Shown: positions 27,655-36,894, counted from the first letter of the stretch. The stretch: 64,000 nucleotides of DNA from Desulfurobacterium atlanticum (GCF_900188395.1 NZ_FZOB01000004.1:78414-142413); one strand, 5' to 3'. A program made the numbers and translations. Notes: a model not told the origin generated them from the letters alone.

Positions 27655-29190
27655 TTATTCAATATGGTGAGTTTCTTTGTAAGCTTTTAGTTTCTCTTCA
27701 TAAGTTTTTATCCAAGGCACATACTTACTTACATAATCAGCACCAAGCCTTGGAGCAACACTACCCTCAAGCCATTCAACAAGCTCTGTCGCAGCTCTAA
27801 ACGCACCATCCCACCAGATATATCCAGGAGCATAGTGGAACATGGCAATCTCCGTAGGTCTAACAGCCATCGCTCCAATATTTCTTACAATCTTCCTATC
27901 AAGAGGTGTAGCAACTCCTTGTTTTTCAAGTTCTTTTTCAACATCAAACGCTATCCTTCTCAAGCTATCAAGAAATCCTATTGATAAATCACCACCTACA
28001 AAACAGTTTGCCGCCCACTGTTTACTGTGACACTGAGTACATACAGCAAATGCACGCTTTCTGTTCTCAAGACCATCTGTAGGATATTTAACAGACGGAA
28101 GGGCAGGATGAGGTTTGCCGGGCTTTCTTACAAAAACCAGTTTCCACATACCAAGTTTCCATTTACAGATAGATGCAGGATTATGGGTCGGTGCATATAT
28201 CATTTTATCACCTTTAAATACCGCTCCCATATGACAGCTATCACATGTTGGAGCAAAATAGTCAACTCCAGCTTTTAGGACAGGCTTATCAAGATTCCAT
28301 TCATTAAACTGTGAAAGGAACATAGCACCATGCATAGACTTTCCAAACATCTCATAGTTTGGATGGTCTTCAGACTCGTGACACCTTCCACAGGCTCCTA
28401 TTCCAGCCCTTACAATCTTAAGCCTGAAGCTGTGGAATGGATGACATGCCGCACAATTACCGATACTACCATCAGGATTTATTGCTCCTGCACCAACCAT
28501 AGGCCATGTTCTGAAATCAAAAACAACCCTGTCTTTTGTCTTCTTAACTATCTTTATTTTTGTTCCATGACATGAGTAACATCCCCAGTTAGCAAAAATT
28601 TTTACAACAGCTCCCGCAGGAGGTGCAGGAGATTGAAGCTCTTTTGGAACACCAGCATACTCCCATACAGGGTCATTTACAATATCTTTCCATGTTGATT
28701 CACCGTATGTATTTTTGTGAGGAATAGGTCTGTCTGCCTTCCAGCCAAGAGCTTTTAAAACAATAACAGCAAAGTTTCCACCTGACTTTGCTTCAGCCTT
28801 CTGTGCAATTAAACCTGAATGAGCGTGAATAGACTCTGTATATTCCTTCACAATTTTAGGATGACACTTTGAGCAACTTTTAGGTGTAACAATTGTAGAA
28901 ATTATAAAACCGTGATGTTCGTAAGCTGCAGGATTGCTTTTATCAGATTTATGACACTCATAACATCCAACTTTAAACTTGTAATGAGCTGAACGCTTCC
29001 AGTCATTTACAACAAACTGAGTCTTTTTAATATGACATTCTATACAGGCTTGGCTCTCTTTAGAGAAATTTTCTTTAGTTGAAGTGTAAAACATACCGTT
29101 TACATCTTCAGTTTTAGCAAAGGATGAACCAGAAATAATAAAAACCATTCCAGCACCGAAAAGGGTTGCTGTTTTAAGCAGCTTTCTCAT
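27655..29190 (-). CDS. Octaheme HAO-family cytochrome c (probable nitrite/hydroxylamine reductase)
   Basis: A 511-residue periplasmic protein with a signal peptide (about residues 1-25) and eight CXXCH heme sites: CIECH, CYECH, CSKCH, CYSCH, CAACH, CGRCH, CDSCH and CTQCH. Spacing and length fit the hydroxylamine oxidoreductase family. Paired with a tetraheme quinol dehydrogenase, as in Campylobacter-type (epsilon) Hao, it would run in the reducing direction, nitrite or hydroxylamine to ammonium. Whether the crosslinking Tyr of oxidative HAO is present cannot be judged without an alignment. No NrfA (CXXCK heme) is seen. A GGGGGAGG ribosome site precedes the ATG. Confidence 0.9.
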   Translation of the reverse strand: MRKLLKTATLFGAGMVFIISGSSFAKTEDVNGMFYTSTKENFSKESQACIECHIKKTQFVVNDWKRSAHYKFKVGCYECHKSDKSNPAAYEHHGFIISTIVTPKSCSKCHPKIVKEYTESIHAHSGLIAQKAEAKSGGNFAVIVLKALGWKADRPIPHKNTYGESTWKDIVNDPVWEYAGVPKELQSPAPPAGAVVKIFANWGCYSCHGTKIKIVKKTKDRVVFDFRTWPMVGAGAINPDGSIGNCAACHPFHSFRLKIVRAGIGACGRCHESEDHPNYEMFGKSMHGAMFLSQFNEWNLDKPVLKAGVDYFAPTCDSCHMGAVFKGDKMIYAPTHNPASICKWKLGMWKLVFVRKPGKPHPALPSVKYPTDGLENRKRAFAVCTQCHSKQWAANCFVGGDLSIGFLDSLRRIAFDVEKELEKQGVATPLDRKIVRNIGAMAVRPTEIAMFHYAPGYIWWDGAFRAATELVEWLEGSVAPRLGADYVSKYVPWIKTYEEKLKAYKETHHIE

Positions 29191-29209
29191 TTTAACCTCC
29201 CCCTAACAG

Positions 29210-29743
29210 TTACTTTTTAGCTACTTCCTTTTTGCCAAAAAGTCTTTCAACCGTTTCCCTGAAATAATAACCGTGTCCCACACCATGATGACAATCTATA
29301 CATGTTTCCTTTATTTCCCCTTTTTTATACTTCTCATGCATCACGTTGTCAGACAGAACCTTATGACAACCTTTACATGAAGACTCATAGGTGTAACGAT
29401 TCCTCTCTTCAAGATTACCAACCCAATCAAAATTTTCTGGACCGGTAAAATGTCCCACCACATCTTTAACAGCTGCCTTTGTTTTCACAAGAAGGTAGGT
29501 AACAACGTTTGCATCGTGTGGAAGGTGACAGTCAACACACGTAGCTTTACAAGCTCCCGCATCACTACTTAAAGGACCGTGAGCATTTTCCTCCCACGCA
29601 TCGTAGGCAAATTTCATCTCGTGGCAGGAAGCACAAAACTGCTCTGTAGATGAATACTTAACTCCCTGAGCTACCGCAAGGGAGATAATCAAACCTACCA
29701 CAAGACCCCCAAAACATAAATACGCTTTTTTTTGTTTCAACAT
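29210..29743 (-). CDS. Tetraheme NapC/NrfH-family quinol dehydrogenase
   Basis: A 177-residue membrane-anchored cytochrome. One N-terminal helix (residues 7-26) is followed by four CXXCH sites: CASCH, CVDCH, CKGCH and CIDCH. NapC/NrfH proteins take electrons from menaquinol and pass them to a periplasmic multiheme reductase. The gene lies 19 bases upstream of the octaheme cytochrome, as in hao clusters of nitrate-ammonifying Campylobacterota. It is the first gene of the four-gene operon. Confidence 0.9.
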   Translation of the reverse strand: MLKQKKAYLCFGGLVVGLIISLAVAQGVKYSSTEQFCASCHEMKFAYDAWEENAHGPLSSDAGACKATCVDCHLPHDANVVTYLLVKTKAAVKDVVGHFTGPENFDWVGNLEERNRYTYESSCKGCHKVLSDNVMHEKYKKGEIKETCIDCHHGVGHGYYFRETVERLFGKKEVAKK

Positions 29744-29860
29744 CTAACCCTCCCGTTTACAGGTTAAAAGATAGAAAAAAATTTTCTGAACTCATATAAA
29801 TCCAGAGCATAAACTCATCTATCACCTCCAAAGGTCATTGTTTATCCTATTCTAATTATT

Positions 29861-29889
29861 AATTTATCCAATTTTATAGATATTGTCAA
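29861..29889 (-). promoter_or_regulatory. Sigma-70 promoter of the cytochrome operon
   Basis: On the minus strand TTGACA is followed after 17 bases by TAAATT. The leader would be about 110 bases. In the 29744-30060 gap a TATAAT at 30017-30022 also suggests a plus-strand ileS promoter with a weak -35; nothing else is seen there. Confidence 0.6.
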
Positions 29890-30060
29890 CGTAAAAAAAC
29901 TAATTTGTTAATTTATACTTTTAGAATGTTTAAAATTAATAGCAACAGAAAATCTTTTTCTCTTAGCTACCATAAACTCTAAAAGCAAAACTTTAAAATT
30001 TTTCTAAACAAAGTAGTATAATTAAAGGCTATCAAAAGCACCCGGAACTGGAGGACAGAG

Positions 30061-32850
30061 ATGCCTGATGAAAAGAAAGATTACAAGGAAACTTTAAATC
30101 TTCCGAAAACATCGTTTCCTATGAGGGGAAATCTCCCTAAAAAAGAAACAGAAATTTTGAAATTTTGGAAAGATATAGGGATTTACGAGAAAGTGCTAAA
30201 AAAAAGAGAGGGCAACGAAAAGTATGTACTGCATGATGGTCCTCCATACGCAAACGGACACATCCACATCGGTCACGCCCTTAACAAAATTCTCAAAGAC
30301 CTCATTGTTAAATCAAGAGCAATGGCAGGTTACTACACACCTTACGTCCCCGGATGGGATTGTCACGGTCTTCCAATAGAAAGAGCTGTTTTCCAGAAAA
30401 TCAAAAAAAGAAAAGAGGAAGTTGACCCGGTAGAGATAAGAAAAAGGTGTAGAGAGTATGCTAAGCAGTGGATAAATACCCAGAGAGAGGAATTTATAAG
30501 GCTTGGAGTTTTAGGTGATTGGGAGAATCCTTACATAACAATGACACCACAGTATCAGGCGGACATATTAAGAGAACTTGCCAAATTTTATGGTAAAGAC
30601 CTTGTTTACAGGGCGAAAAAGCCGGTTTACTGGTGTCCAAACTGCACCACTGCCCTTGCAGAAGCTGAGATAGAGTATAAAGATAAAACTTCTACATCCA
30701 TCTATGTAAAGTTCAAAATAGAAGATGAAAAATTTCCTGAAAACAGTTACTTTGTAATATGGACAACAACACCATGGACTCTGCCTGCAAACGTTGCAGT
30801 TGTTCTTCATCCTGACCTTGAATACCAGCTTCTAACAGACGGCACTGAAAACTATTTAATAACAACGAACCTTGTAGATAGCTTCAAAGAAAAAATTGGA
30901 AAAGAATTAAAATCCATTAAAACTTTCAAAGGAAGTGAACTTGAAGGTATAAGATACAGCCATCCTTTCATAGACAGAGAGGGTGTAAGTATTCTGGCAG
31001 ACTTTGTTTCAGATGATACAGGAACCGGAATTGTTCACTCAGCTCCCGGACACGGTGAAGAGGACTACATAGTAAGCAGAAAATACAATCTCCCTGTTCT
31101 TGCCCCTGTGGACGATTACGGCAGATTTACAAATGAAGCTCCAGAGTGGCTTCAGGGAATAAAGATATGGCAGGCAAATGAAATTATAGTTAAAAGGTTG
31201 AAAGAAACCGGATACCTTCTTCACACAGAAGAGATAACTCATTCCTACCCACACTGCTGGAGATGTAAAAAACCGGTAATATTCAGGGCTACTCCCCAGT
31301 GGTTTATCGCACTTGACAAAGGAAATCCAACACTAAGAGAGATAGCTCTATCTGAAATCAAAAAGGTAAAATGGATCCCGGAATGGGGAGAGATAAGAAT
31401 CAGCAATATGGTGGAACAAAGGCCTGACTGGTGTATTTCAAGACAGCGTATCTGGGGCGTGCCTATTGTTGCTTTCTACTGCGAAAAATGTGGAAAGCTT
31501 ATAGCGTCTCAAGAGATCGCTGAACATGTGGCGGATATATTTGAAAAAGAAAGTGCAGATTCATGGTACGAAAAACCTGCAAATGAGCTTCTGCCAGATG
31601 GATTTAAGTGTCCCGAATGTGGTGGAACAGAATTTAAAAAAGAGATGGATATCCTTGACGTGTGGTTTGATTCTGGAAGCTCTCATGCCGCTGTTCTTGA
31701 AAGGAGAAAAGAACTAAAGTGGCCTGCTGACATGTATCTTGAAGGTTCAGATCAGCACAGAGGATGGTTCCAGGCAAGTCTTCTTGAATCATGCGGAACA
31801 AGAGGGAAAGCTCCGTATAGATCGGTCTTAACACACGGTTTCACCCTTGACCAGCAGGGAAGAAAAATGAGCAAGTCTCTCGGAAACGTTATCTCACCTC
31901 AGGATATAATAAAGCAGTTCGGCGCTGATATTTTAAGGCTGTGGGTATCAAGTGAAAACTTCTCAGAAGACGTAAGAATTTCAAAAGATATACTCAAGCA
32001 GATAGCTGACGTTTACAGAAAAATACGAAACACCATAAGGTTTATCCTTGGAAACCTTAACGACTTCAATCCTGAAACAGACACTGTTCCATTTAAAGAG
32101 ATGGAAGAGATAGACAGATGGGCTCTTACAAGACTCTCACAGATCAAAAAGGAAATTTTAAAATTCTATGAAGAGTTTAAATACAACAGAATTTATAGAG
32201 TTATTTACAACTACTGCGCCACAGAACTCAGTGCAACATACCTTGATATTTTGAAAGATACCCTATACTGCGAACTTCCAGATTCAAAGAAAAGAAGAAG
32301 TGCCCAGACAGCAATATATACGATATTAAGAGAGCTAACCAAACTCCTTGCCCCCATACTTTCCTTCACCATGGAGGAAGTTTACTCTCACATACCAGGA
32401 GATAAGGAGGAATCTGTATTCCTTGAAAACTTTGAGAGTGAAATACCAGAAGAAAAAGAACTCCTTCCTGTGTGGAAAAAACTTATAGATGTTAAAAAAG
32501 CTGTAAATAAAGCATGTGAAACTGCAAGAACAGAAAAACTTATAGGTCATTCCCTTGAAGCAGCAGTAAAAGTTTACGCAGACGGAGAAATTTTTGACCT
32601 GCTTAAAAAGTATGAAAGCCAGCTTCCATACATCTTTATAACTTCTAAAGCGGAAGTTTTAGCACTTAAAGAAGCTCCTGCTGAGGCTGTTTCAGATGAA
32701 GAGATAGAAAAACTTAAAGTTTTAGTTGAAAAAGCACCGGGTAAAAAGTGCGAAAGGTGCTGGATGTTCTCTGAAGACGTAGGTAAAGATTCAGAATACC
32801 CGGATGTATGTCCAAGATGTAAAGAGGTTCTGAAAAAACTGGGGGAGTAA
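30061..32850 (+). CDS. ileS: Isoleucyl-tRNA synthetase
   Basis: A 929-residue class I synthetase. The HIGH motif appears as HIHIGHALNK near residue 70, and KMSKS is in GRKMSKSLGN near residue 603. The CP1 editing domain contains WTTTPWTLPAN and the GTGIVHSAPGHGEEDY segment. A C-terminal zinc finger (CERCWMFSEDV...CPRC) is present. Length and order match bacterial IleS type 1. The ATG has a GGAGG site. Confidence 0.98.
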   Translation: MPDEKKDYKETLNLPKTSFPMRGNLPKKETEILKFWKDIGIYEKVLKKREGNEKYVLHDGPPYANGHIHIGHALNKILKDLIVKSRAMAGYYTPYVPGWDCHGLPIERAVFQKIKKRKEEVDPVEIRKRCREYAKQWINTQREEFIRLGVLGDWENPYITMTPQYQADILRELAKFYGKDLVYRAKKPVYWCPNCTTALAEAEIEYKDKTSTSIYVKFKIEDEKFPENSYFVIWTTTPWTLPANVAVVLHPDLEYQLLTDGTENYLITTNLVDSFKEKIGKELKSIKTFKGSELEGIRYSHPFIDREGVSILADFVSDDTGTGIVHSAPGHGEEDYIVSRKYNLPVLAPVDDYGRFTNEAPEWLQGIKIWQANEIIVKRLKETGYLLHTEEITHSYPHCWRCKKPVIFRATPQWFIALDKGNPTLREIALSEIKKVKWIPEWGEIRISNMVEQRPDWCISRQRIWGVPIVAFYCEKCGKLIASQEIAEHVADIFEKESADSWYEKPANELLPDGFKCPECGGTEFKKEMDILDVWFDSGSSHAAVLERRKELKWPADMYLEGSDQHRGWFQASLLESCGTRGKAPYRSVLTHGFTLDQQGRKMSKSLGNVISPQDIIKQFGADILRLWVSSENFSEDVRISKDILKQIADVYRKIRNTIRFILGNLNDFNPETDTVPFKEMEEIDRWALTRLSQIKKEILKFYEEFKYNRIYRVIYNYCATELSATYLDILKDTLYCELPDSKKRRSAQTAIYTILRELTKLLAPILSFTMEEVYSHIPGDKEESVFLENFESEIPEEKELLPVWKKLIDVKKAVNKACETARTEKLIGHSLEAAVKVYADGEIFDLLKKYESQLPYIFITSKAEVLALKEAPAEAVSDEEIEKLKVLVEKAPGKKCERCWMFSEDVGKDSEYPDVCPRCKEVLKKLGE

Positions 32851-32864
32851 CATTCCCCCCTTTT
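32841..32864 (+). terminator. Weak hairpin terminator at end of ileS
   Basis: GGGGGA pairs with TCCCCC across the ileS stop codon, followed by four T. The run is short, so read-through into radC, 20 bases on, is likely. Confidence 0.5.
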
Positions 32865-32884
32865 AACCCTATAACGGAGAAAGT

Positions 32885-33559
32885 GTGAGTTTTTACACGA
32901 TAAAGGAGCTACCTGAATCTGACAGACCAAGAGAGAAGCTTTTAAAGTTAGGTGCTGAAAACCTCACAGATACAGAACTTATAGCAATACTTCTTAGAAC
33001 CGGAACAAAAGGAAAGAATGTTTTAGACCTTGCAAGAGAACTGCTGAAACACTTTAGCGGTATAAACGGCCTTTCTGAAGCTTCCATAGCCGAACTTTCA
33101 AAGTTTAAAGGACTTGGAAAAACTAAAGCGATAACACTAAAAGCAGCCATTGAAACAGGAAAAAGAGCAGGGATAGTTGCCAGGAAACCAAAAATCTCAT
33201 CCCCTGAACAAGCTTACAACATTTTAAGAAACTTCTCTTTTAACAAAGTAGAAATCTTTGGCATAATAACATTAAACACAAAAGGAGAAGTTATAAATAT
33301 CCACCAGATTACAAAAGGGGGACTTAACTTTACTCACATCACACCCAAAGAAGTATTTCACCCGGCCGTGAAGGATTTATCAAACACGATAATTCTCTTT
33401 CACAACCACCCTTCAGGTTCTCCAGAACCTTCAAGTGAAGACATAAAAATCACCCATGAACTTATAAAAGCAGGTAATCTCCTTGATATAGAAATTGTTG
33501 ACCACATAATCCTTGGAAACAACATCTTTTTCAGCATGAAAAAAGAAGGTCTGATTTAG
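32885..33559 (+). CDS. radC: RadC-family JAB/MPN protein
   Basis: A 224-residue protein starting at GTG. An N-terminal helix-hairpin-helix (about residues 45-85, SKFKGLGKTKA) precedes the JAB metalloprotease-like domain with the metal motif HNHPSG-X-P-X4-D (FHNHPSGSPEPSSED) near residue 178. RadC was once linked to DNA repair, but its activity is unresolved; DNA-related roles in transformation and mobile elements are suggested. It ends overlapping arsC by four bases, tail to tail. Confidence 0.93.
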   Translation: MSFYTIKELPESDRPREKLLKLGAENLTDTELIAILLRTGTKGKNVLDLARELLKHFSGINGLSEASIAELSKFKGLGKTKAITLKAAIETGKRAGIVARKPKISSPEQAYNILRNFSFNKVEIFGIITLNTKGEVINIHQITKGGLNFTHITPKEVFHPAVKDLSNTIILFHNHPSGSPEPSSEDIKITHELIKAGNLLDIEIVDHIILGNNIFFSMKKEGLI

Positions 33560-33966
33560 TTAGAAAACTCTTCAACTATCCAGCTTTTTATCTCATCTCT
33601 AACTTTTCTAAAGGTTTCCAGAATCTCCTCCTCATCTCCTGTTGCAGACGAAGGATCTTTAAAACTTTTATGAACATACCTTTTCGCACCTGGAATATAG
33701 GGACAGGATTCCTTTGCAGAATCACAGACCGTAACGACAACATCAAACTCTATCCCTTTAAGCTCTTCCACCTTTTTGGAAGTGTGAGATGAGATATCTA
33801 TTCCTATCTCTCTCATAACCTTTACCGCATACTTGTTAACACCGGTAGACTTTGTCCCGGCACTATAAACATCATACCTATCCCCATAAACGGCTCTTAA
33901 AATTCCCTCAGCCATCTGAGAACGTGCCGAGTTATGAGTGCATACAAACAGAACTTTTTTCTTCAT
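33556..33966 (-). CDS. arsC: Thioredoxin-coupled arsenate reductase (low-MW phosphatase fold)
   Basis: A 136-residue protein with the P-loop VCTHNSARSQMAEG (catalytic Cys near residue 9) and the distal redox pair CDSAKESC near residues 81-88, plus the general acid Asp in FKDPSSATG. This Cys triad separates thioredoxin-dependent ArsC from plain tyrosine phosphatases, which lack the pair. No ArsB/Acr3 pump or ArsR is adjacent. It is last in a minus-strand operon. Confidence 0.88.
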   Translation of the reverse strand: MKKKVLFVCTHNSARSQMAEGILRAVYGDRYDVYSAGTKSTGVNKYAVKVMREIGIDISSHTSKKVEELKGIEFDVVVTVCDSAKESCPYIPGAKRYVHKSFKDPSSATGDEEEILETFRKVRDEIKSWIVEEFSN

Positions 33967-34640
33967 AACAACTCCTCTCTCCCAGCAACATCTATATTTT
34001 TATAACCATACCTTTTGAAAAGCTTTTTGACATACATGGTGGCAAATCTACCATCAAGCCCCGTACAGAAAACAAAAACCTTTCCACTCCCACACACTTC
34101 CGTAATAGAGTTAAGAAATATAAGTTTTCTTCCCTTCTTTGTCCTTTTATAAAGGGGATCTCTCCACTGACGTACCATATTGGCTTTACACTCATGCAGT
34201 TCAAGGCCATCAGGACCTGAAAAAGCAACATCTATCTCTTTAGGTGAAATCTCTTTTCTCCCCTTATAAAGTCTACATTGATTTATTCTTCGGTATCTTC
34301 CTTTAATTTTTAAAGGACCTCTCTTTGAAAGTAGAATTTCAAGAAAATCTCCCCTCCTTGTATCCGTGCTTCTTAAAAAGAATTTCTTCAAAATTTGCAA
34401 AAGTTCTTCAGCCTCCGAAAAAGAGATAACCCCTATATCATAACATTCTCTGACAGTATGAAAGATCCTCTCTGCTATAACTCTCTGCGGATCTGTAGGT
34501 CTGAACAGATTTATAAGTTCAAAAACATAACTTTTCAATTCCGGGCGGGAATCAAGAAAAGAAAAAAGCTCTTCCAGTTCACGACAGGTAATAGCACTTA
34601 AAGTTTTCCCTTTCCTGCAGGAACACTTACCATTCCTCAT
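33963..34640 (-). CDS. PD-(D/E)XK-like protein of unknown function
   Basis: A 225-residue protein I cannot assign to a named family. Residues about 135-155 carry EIDVAFSGPDGLELHECKAN, the D-(X)n-E-X-K layout of PD-(D/E)XK nucleases, in a strand-turn-strand setting. The N-terminal half is helical, with a Cys-rich start (CSCRK). A Cys/Val-rich strand near 185 may be core. It overlaps sir2 and arsC by four bases each, so all are co-translated. Nuclease activity is an inference from one motif. Confidence 0.6.
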   Translation of the reverse strand: MRNGKCSCRKGKTLSAITCRELEELFSFLDSRPELKSYVFELINLFRPTDPQRVIAERIFHTVRECYDIGVISFSEAEELLQILKKFFLRSTDTRRGDFLEILLSKRGPLKIKGRYRRINQCRLYKGRKEISPKEIDVAFSGPDGLELHECKANMVRQWRDPLYKRTKKGRKLIFLNSITEVCGSGKVFVFCTGLDGRFATMYVKKLFKRYGYKNIDVAGREELL

Positions 34641-35455
34641 CCTTTCTTAACCTCGTTTAAAATAAGAGAAAGCACTTTACCGGCGGAATCTCTAAAAACA
34701 GCATCACAAATACTACTCAAAGATGTCTCTTCCAGATTGATCTCAACAAGAAACGCCCCGCCTCGCTTTGCATAAATCGGCAGTAAAGCCGCCGGTTGAA
34801 CAACAGCAGATGTGCCGATTGAAAAGAAAAACTCACAAGCGCTGGAAATTTCAAACGCCTTTTCAACCGCCTCTTCCGGTAAAATTTCTCCAAACCATAC
34901 CACTCCAGGACCAACTATTTCACCACAAACTTTACACACAGGAAGGACATCTTTAGTAAAGTTTTTTAAAACAGTTTCATTAAACTCATCGTCAGACATT
35001 CCTTTTAACACTTCTCTCCCTGAAAAAGGAAAAATAGATGAAAACTCCTTTTCTGAATACTCTTTACCACAAAACCTGCATTTCCCTCTGAAAATGTTTC
35101 CATGAAGCTCTATAACCCTTTTTGATCCAGCTCTAAAATGAAGTCCATCAACATTTTGAGTAATAACCCACACATCCCTCAACAGTCTTTCAAACTCAGA
35201 AATAGCCAAATGTCCACTGTTTGGCTCTGCCTTAGCTATAAGCCTCATTCTAAAAAGATACCACTGCCACACCCTTACAGGATTTTCAATAAAGGCATCC
35301 AGTGTTGCAAGCTCTGTCGGAGAATACCTGTTCCACAATCCATCTTTTCCCCTGAAAGTTGGTATTCCACTTTCAGCACTTATCCCCGCCCCTGTAAAGA
35401 ATACAACTCTATTACTCTGAATTAACTTCTCCTTTAAAATCTTTAAATTCTCCAT
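34637..35455 (-). CDS. cobB: Sir2-family NAD-dependent protein deacylase
   Basis: About 272 residues. NAD-binding GAGISAESGIPTFRG is near residue 21, TQNVDGLH near 108 and the catalytic His in IELHGNIFRGKC. A four-Cys zinc site is formed by CRFC and CKVC. It removes acyl groups from lysines using NAD. The ATG at 35455 follows AGGG with good spacing, whereas an earlier in-frame ATG lies inside the upstream gene. It shares an operon with a membrane protein upstream and a nuclease-like protein downstream. Confidence 0.93.
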   Translation of the reverse strand: MENLKILKEKLIQSNRVVFFTGAGISAESGIPTFRGKDGLWNRYSPTELATLDAFIENPVRVWQWYLFRMRLIAKAEPNSGHLAISEFERLLRDVWVITQNVDGLHFRAGSKRVIELHGNIFRGKCRFCGKEYSEKEFSSIFPFSGREVLKGMSDDEFNETVLKNFTKDVLPVCKVCGEIVGPGVVWFGEILPEEAVEKAFEISSACEFFFSIGTSAVVQPAALLPIYAKRGGAFLVEINLEETSLSSICDAVFRDSAGKVLSLILNEVKKG

Positions 35456-35975
35456 TCTTAACCCTGCCAACAAATTTGCCGGTTTTCATTATTTTAAAAC
35501 TATCCCCTTTCCTCTTTAAAACCGCCTCAAACATAGAAGCATTATTTATCAGATATCTTACTACCACTTTATCATCATAAACTTTTTCTTCCACAACCCT
35601 AACGTTGTTAGAAAGAGTAGAAGCATCAAAGGTTACAAGAAAACGCCCCGCAATAAATGCAAAAACAAACCTTAAAATAAAAGCTGTAAAAAATACAAAA
35701 ACAGCAAAAATCAAAAGTGTTTTAAAACTACCTAAAACCTTTTCTAAAACAAATGTAGCAACTATTCCACGAAAAGAAAAACTAAAAGCAAGAACAATTA
35801 ACGCAGCAACAACTGCAATATTTGAAAAAGGTATCTTATCAAGTATAGTTCCCATATCCCAGCACCTTACAGCAGACCAGAATTCCCCTTTCCTGAGAAG
35901 CTCAATATAATATTTGAAAAACTCTGCCCCATCACCAGAGAACAAAAAGCTTTCAATTTCCAGAACCCCCACCAT
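35412..35975 (-). CDS. Membrane protein of unknown function
   Basis: A 187-residue protein without a family I recognise. Two hydrophobic helices lie at about residues 50-72 and 84-112. The C-terminal 70 residues are soluble, rich in beta strands and charged (VRVVEEKVYDDKVVVRYLINN). It is first in the operon and its last codons overlap the sir2 start. Confidence 0.65.
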   Translation of the reverse strand: MVGVLEIESFLFSGDGAEFFKYYIELLRKGEFWSAVRCWDMGTILDKIPFSNIAVVAALIVLAFSFSFRGIVATFVLEKVLGSFKTLLIFAVFVFFTAFILRFVFAFIAGRFLVTFDASTLSNNVRVVEEKVYDDKVVVRYLINNASMFEAVLKRKGDSFKIMKTGKFVGRVKNGEFKDFKGEVNSE

Positions 35976-36033
35976 TTCCCCTCTAAAAGTAGATTAACTT
36001 CCAAATTTTTAAATTATGACTTTCAAGAAATAT

Positions 36034-36088
36034 TGGTGCCCGGGGCGGGACTTGAACCCGCACGGTGTTGCCACCACAGGATCCTGAG
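36034..36088 (-). other. 3' fragment of tRNA-Leu(CAG): attachment-site remnant
   Basis: On the minus strand the segment holds an anticodon loop CTCAGGA, the 3' anticodon strand TCCTG, a long variable arm (GGTG-GCAA-CACC), the T arm (GCGGG-TTCAAGT-CCCGC), the acceptor strand CCCGGGC, A and CCA. The 5' half (acceptor, D arm and 5' anticodon strand CAGGA) is missing: upstream bases do not pair. A tRNA cut at the anticodon loop is the typical footprint left where a tyrosine-recombinase element integrated. Confidence 0.85.
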
Positions 36089-36124
36089 TTTTATGTAAAG
36101 TTTTGTTTTTCAAGTTCTTTATTG

Positions 36125-36376
36125 TTAACTGTTCGCAGAATGGTCGCATAGTTGTTTCTCCAGCCATTTTTCAAGATAATCTGCAGGAATATCAAAACCG
36201 TGTTTCCGTAAACTGCTTATTAGCTCTCTGAGATATGCTACATCGTTGCTATTTAGATTGTCTTTTTCAAGTAAAATTCTTCTGAACTTTCTTCCGTCTT
36301 CACCGGTGAAGAGGAATATTTTTTTTCTTCTCAGGTCAAATTCTTCAAAAACCTCAACAACTTCTTTGGCTTTCAT
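36125..36376 (-). CDS. Hypothetical protein
   Basis: An 83-residue charged, helical protein without recognised motifs. It overlaps the preceding gene by four bases and is the last gene before the tRNA fragment, where excision-related or regulatory genes often lie. No function can be given. Confidence 0.55.
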   Translation of the reverse strand: MKAKEVVEVFEEFDLRRKKIFLFTGEDGRKFRRILLEKDNLNSNDVAYLRELISSLRKHGFDIPADYLEKWLEKQLCDHSANS

Positions 36377-36894
36377 TTTTTGTTCCTCAACTCGTCGAGC
36401 GGATTTACATCTCCTTTCGTTCTTTCTATGTTAAGATTCATCCATTCAAGATATTTACCCATTATTTTTTCAGGAATTTCATAAGCTTTATTTCCTTTTT
36501 TTAGCTGCTCTTTACAGTATTTGTATATGGAATCAGCTATCAGGTAAACTTTTGGAGAACTTGAAAGAAAAGGATCTCTTTTAAATCTTATTACAGCTTC
36601 AGTTTCCACCGGAAGGACTTCATTAACGTTGAGTTTCTCTTTTTTTATTCTTTTATTTATATAATCTGCGAGTTCATAGAAGTCAAACGGGAAGGGGCCT
36701 TTCCTTTTAAGCATTTCTTCAATTTTCTCTGCAAGATGCGGTTTGTGTTCTTTATACCAGTCAAGGCCACCTGTCATCAAAAATTTATACTGGTCTCTTG
36801 AGAGCCAGCTTCCGGGTGCTTCTACCATTGCAAGAAGTTCTATGGATTTTGCTACTTTGGTAGTTATTCCGGGTGGATATTTTTTCCTGGTCAT
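36373..36894 (-). CDS. Hypothetical protein
   Basis: A 173-residue soluble, basic protein. Segments such as SRDQYKFLMTGGLDWYKEHKPHLAEKI suggest helices, but I recognise no domain. It is divergent from traH; the 99-base gap between them should hold promoters for both. Confidence 0.6.
   Translation of the reverse strand: MTRKKYPPGITTKVAKSIELLAMVEAPGSWLSRDQYKFLMTGGLDWYKEHKPHLAEKIEEMLKRKGPFPFDFYELADYINKRIKKEKLNVNEVLPVETEAVIRFKRDPFLSSSPKVYLIADSIYKYCKEQLKKGNKAYEIPEKIMGKYLEWMNLNIERTKGDVNPLDELRNKK

Noticed and set aside
27655-29190. NrfA pentaheme nitrite reductase
   Set aside because: The protein has eight CXXCH sites and no CXXCK heme; it fits the HAO family.
36034-36110. tRNA-Leu interrupted by a group I intron
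   Set aside because: The bases before the anticodon loop do not pair with the 3' anticodon strand, and no 5' half or intron core is found nearby; an attachment remnant fits better.
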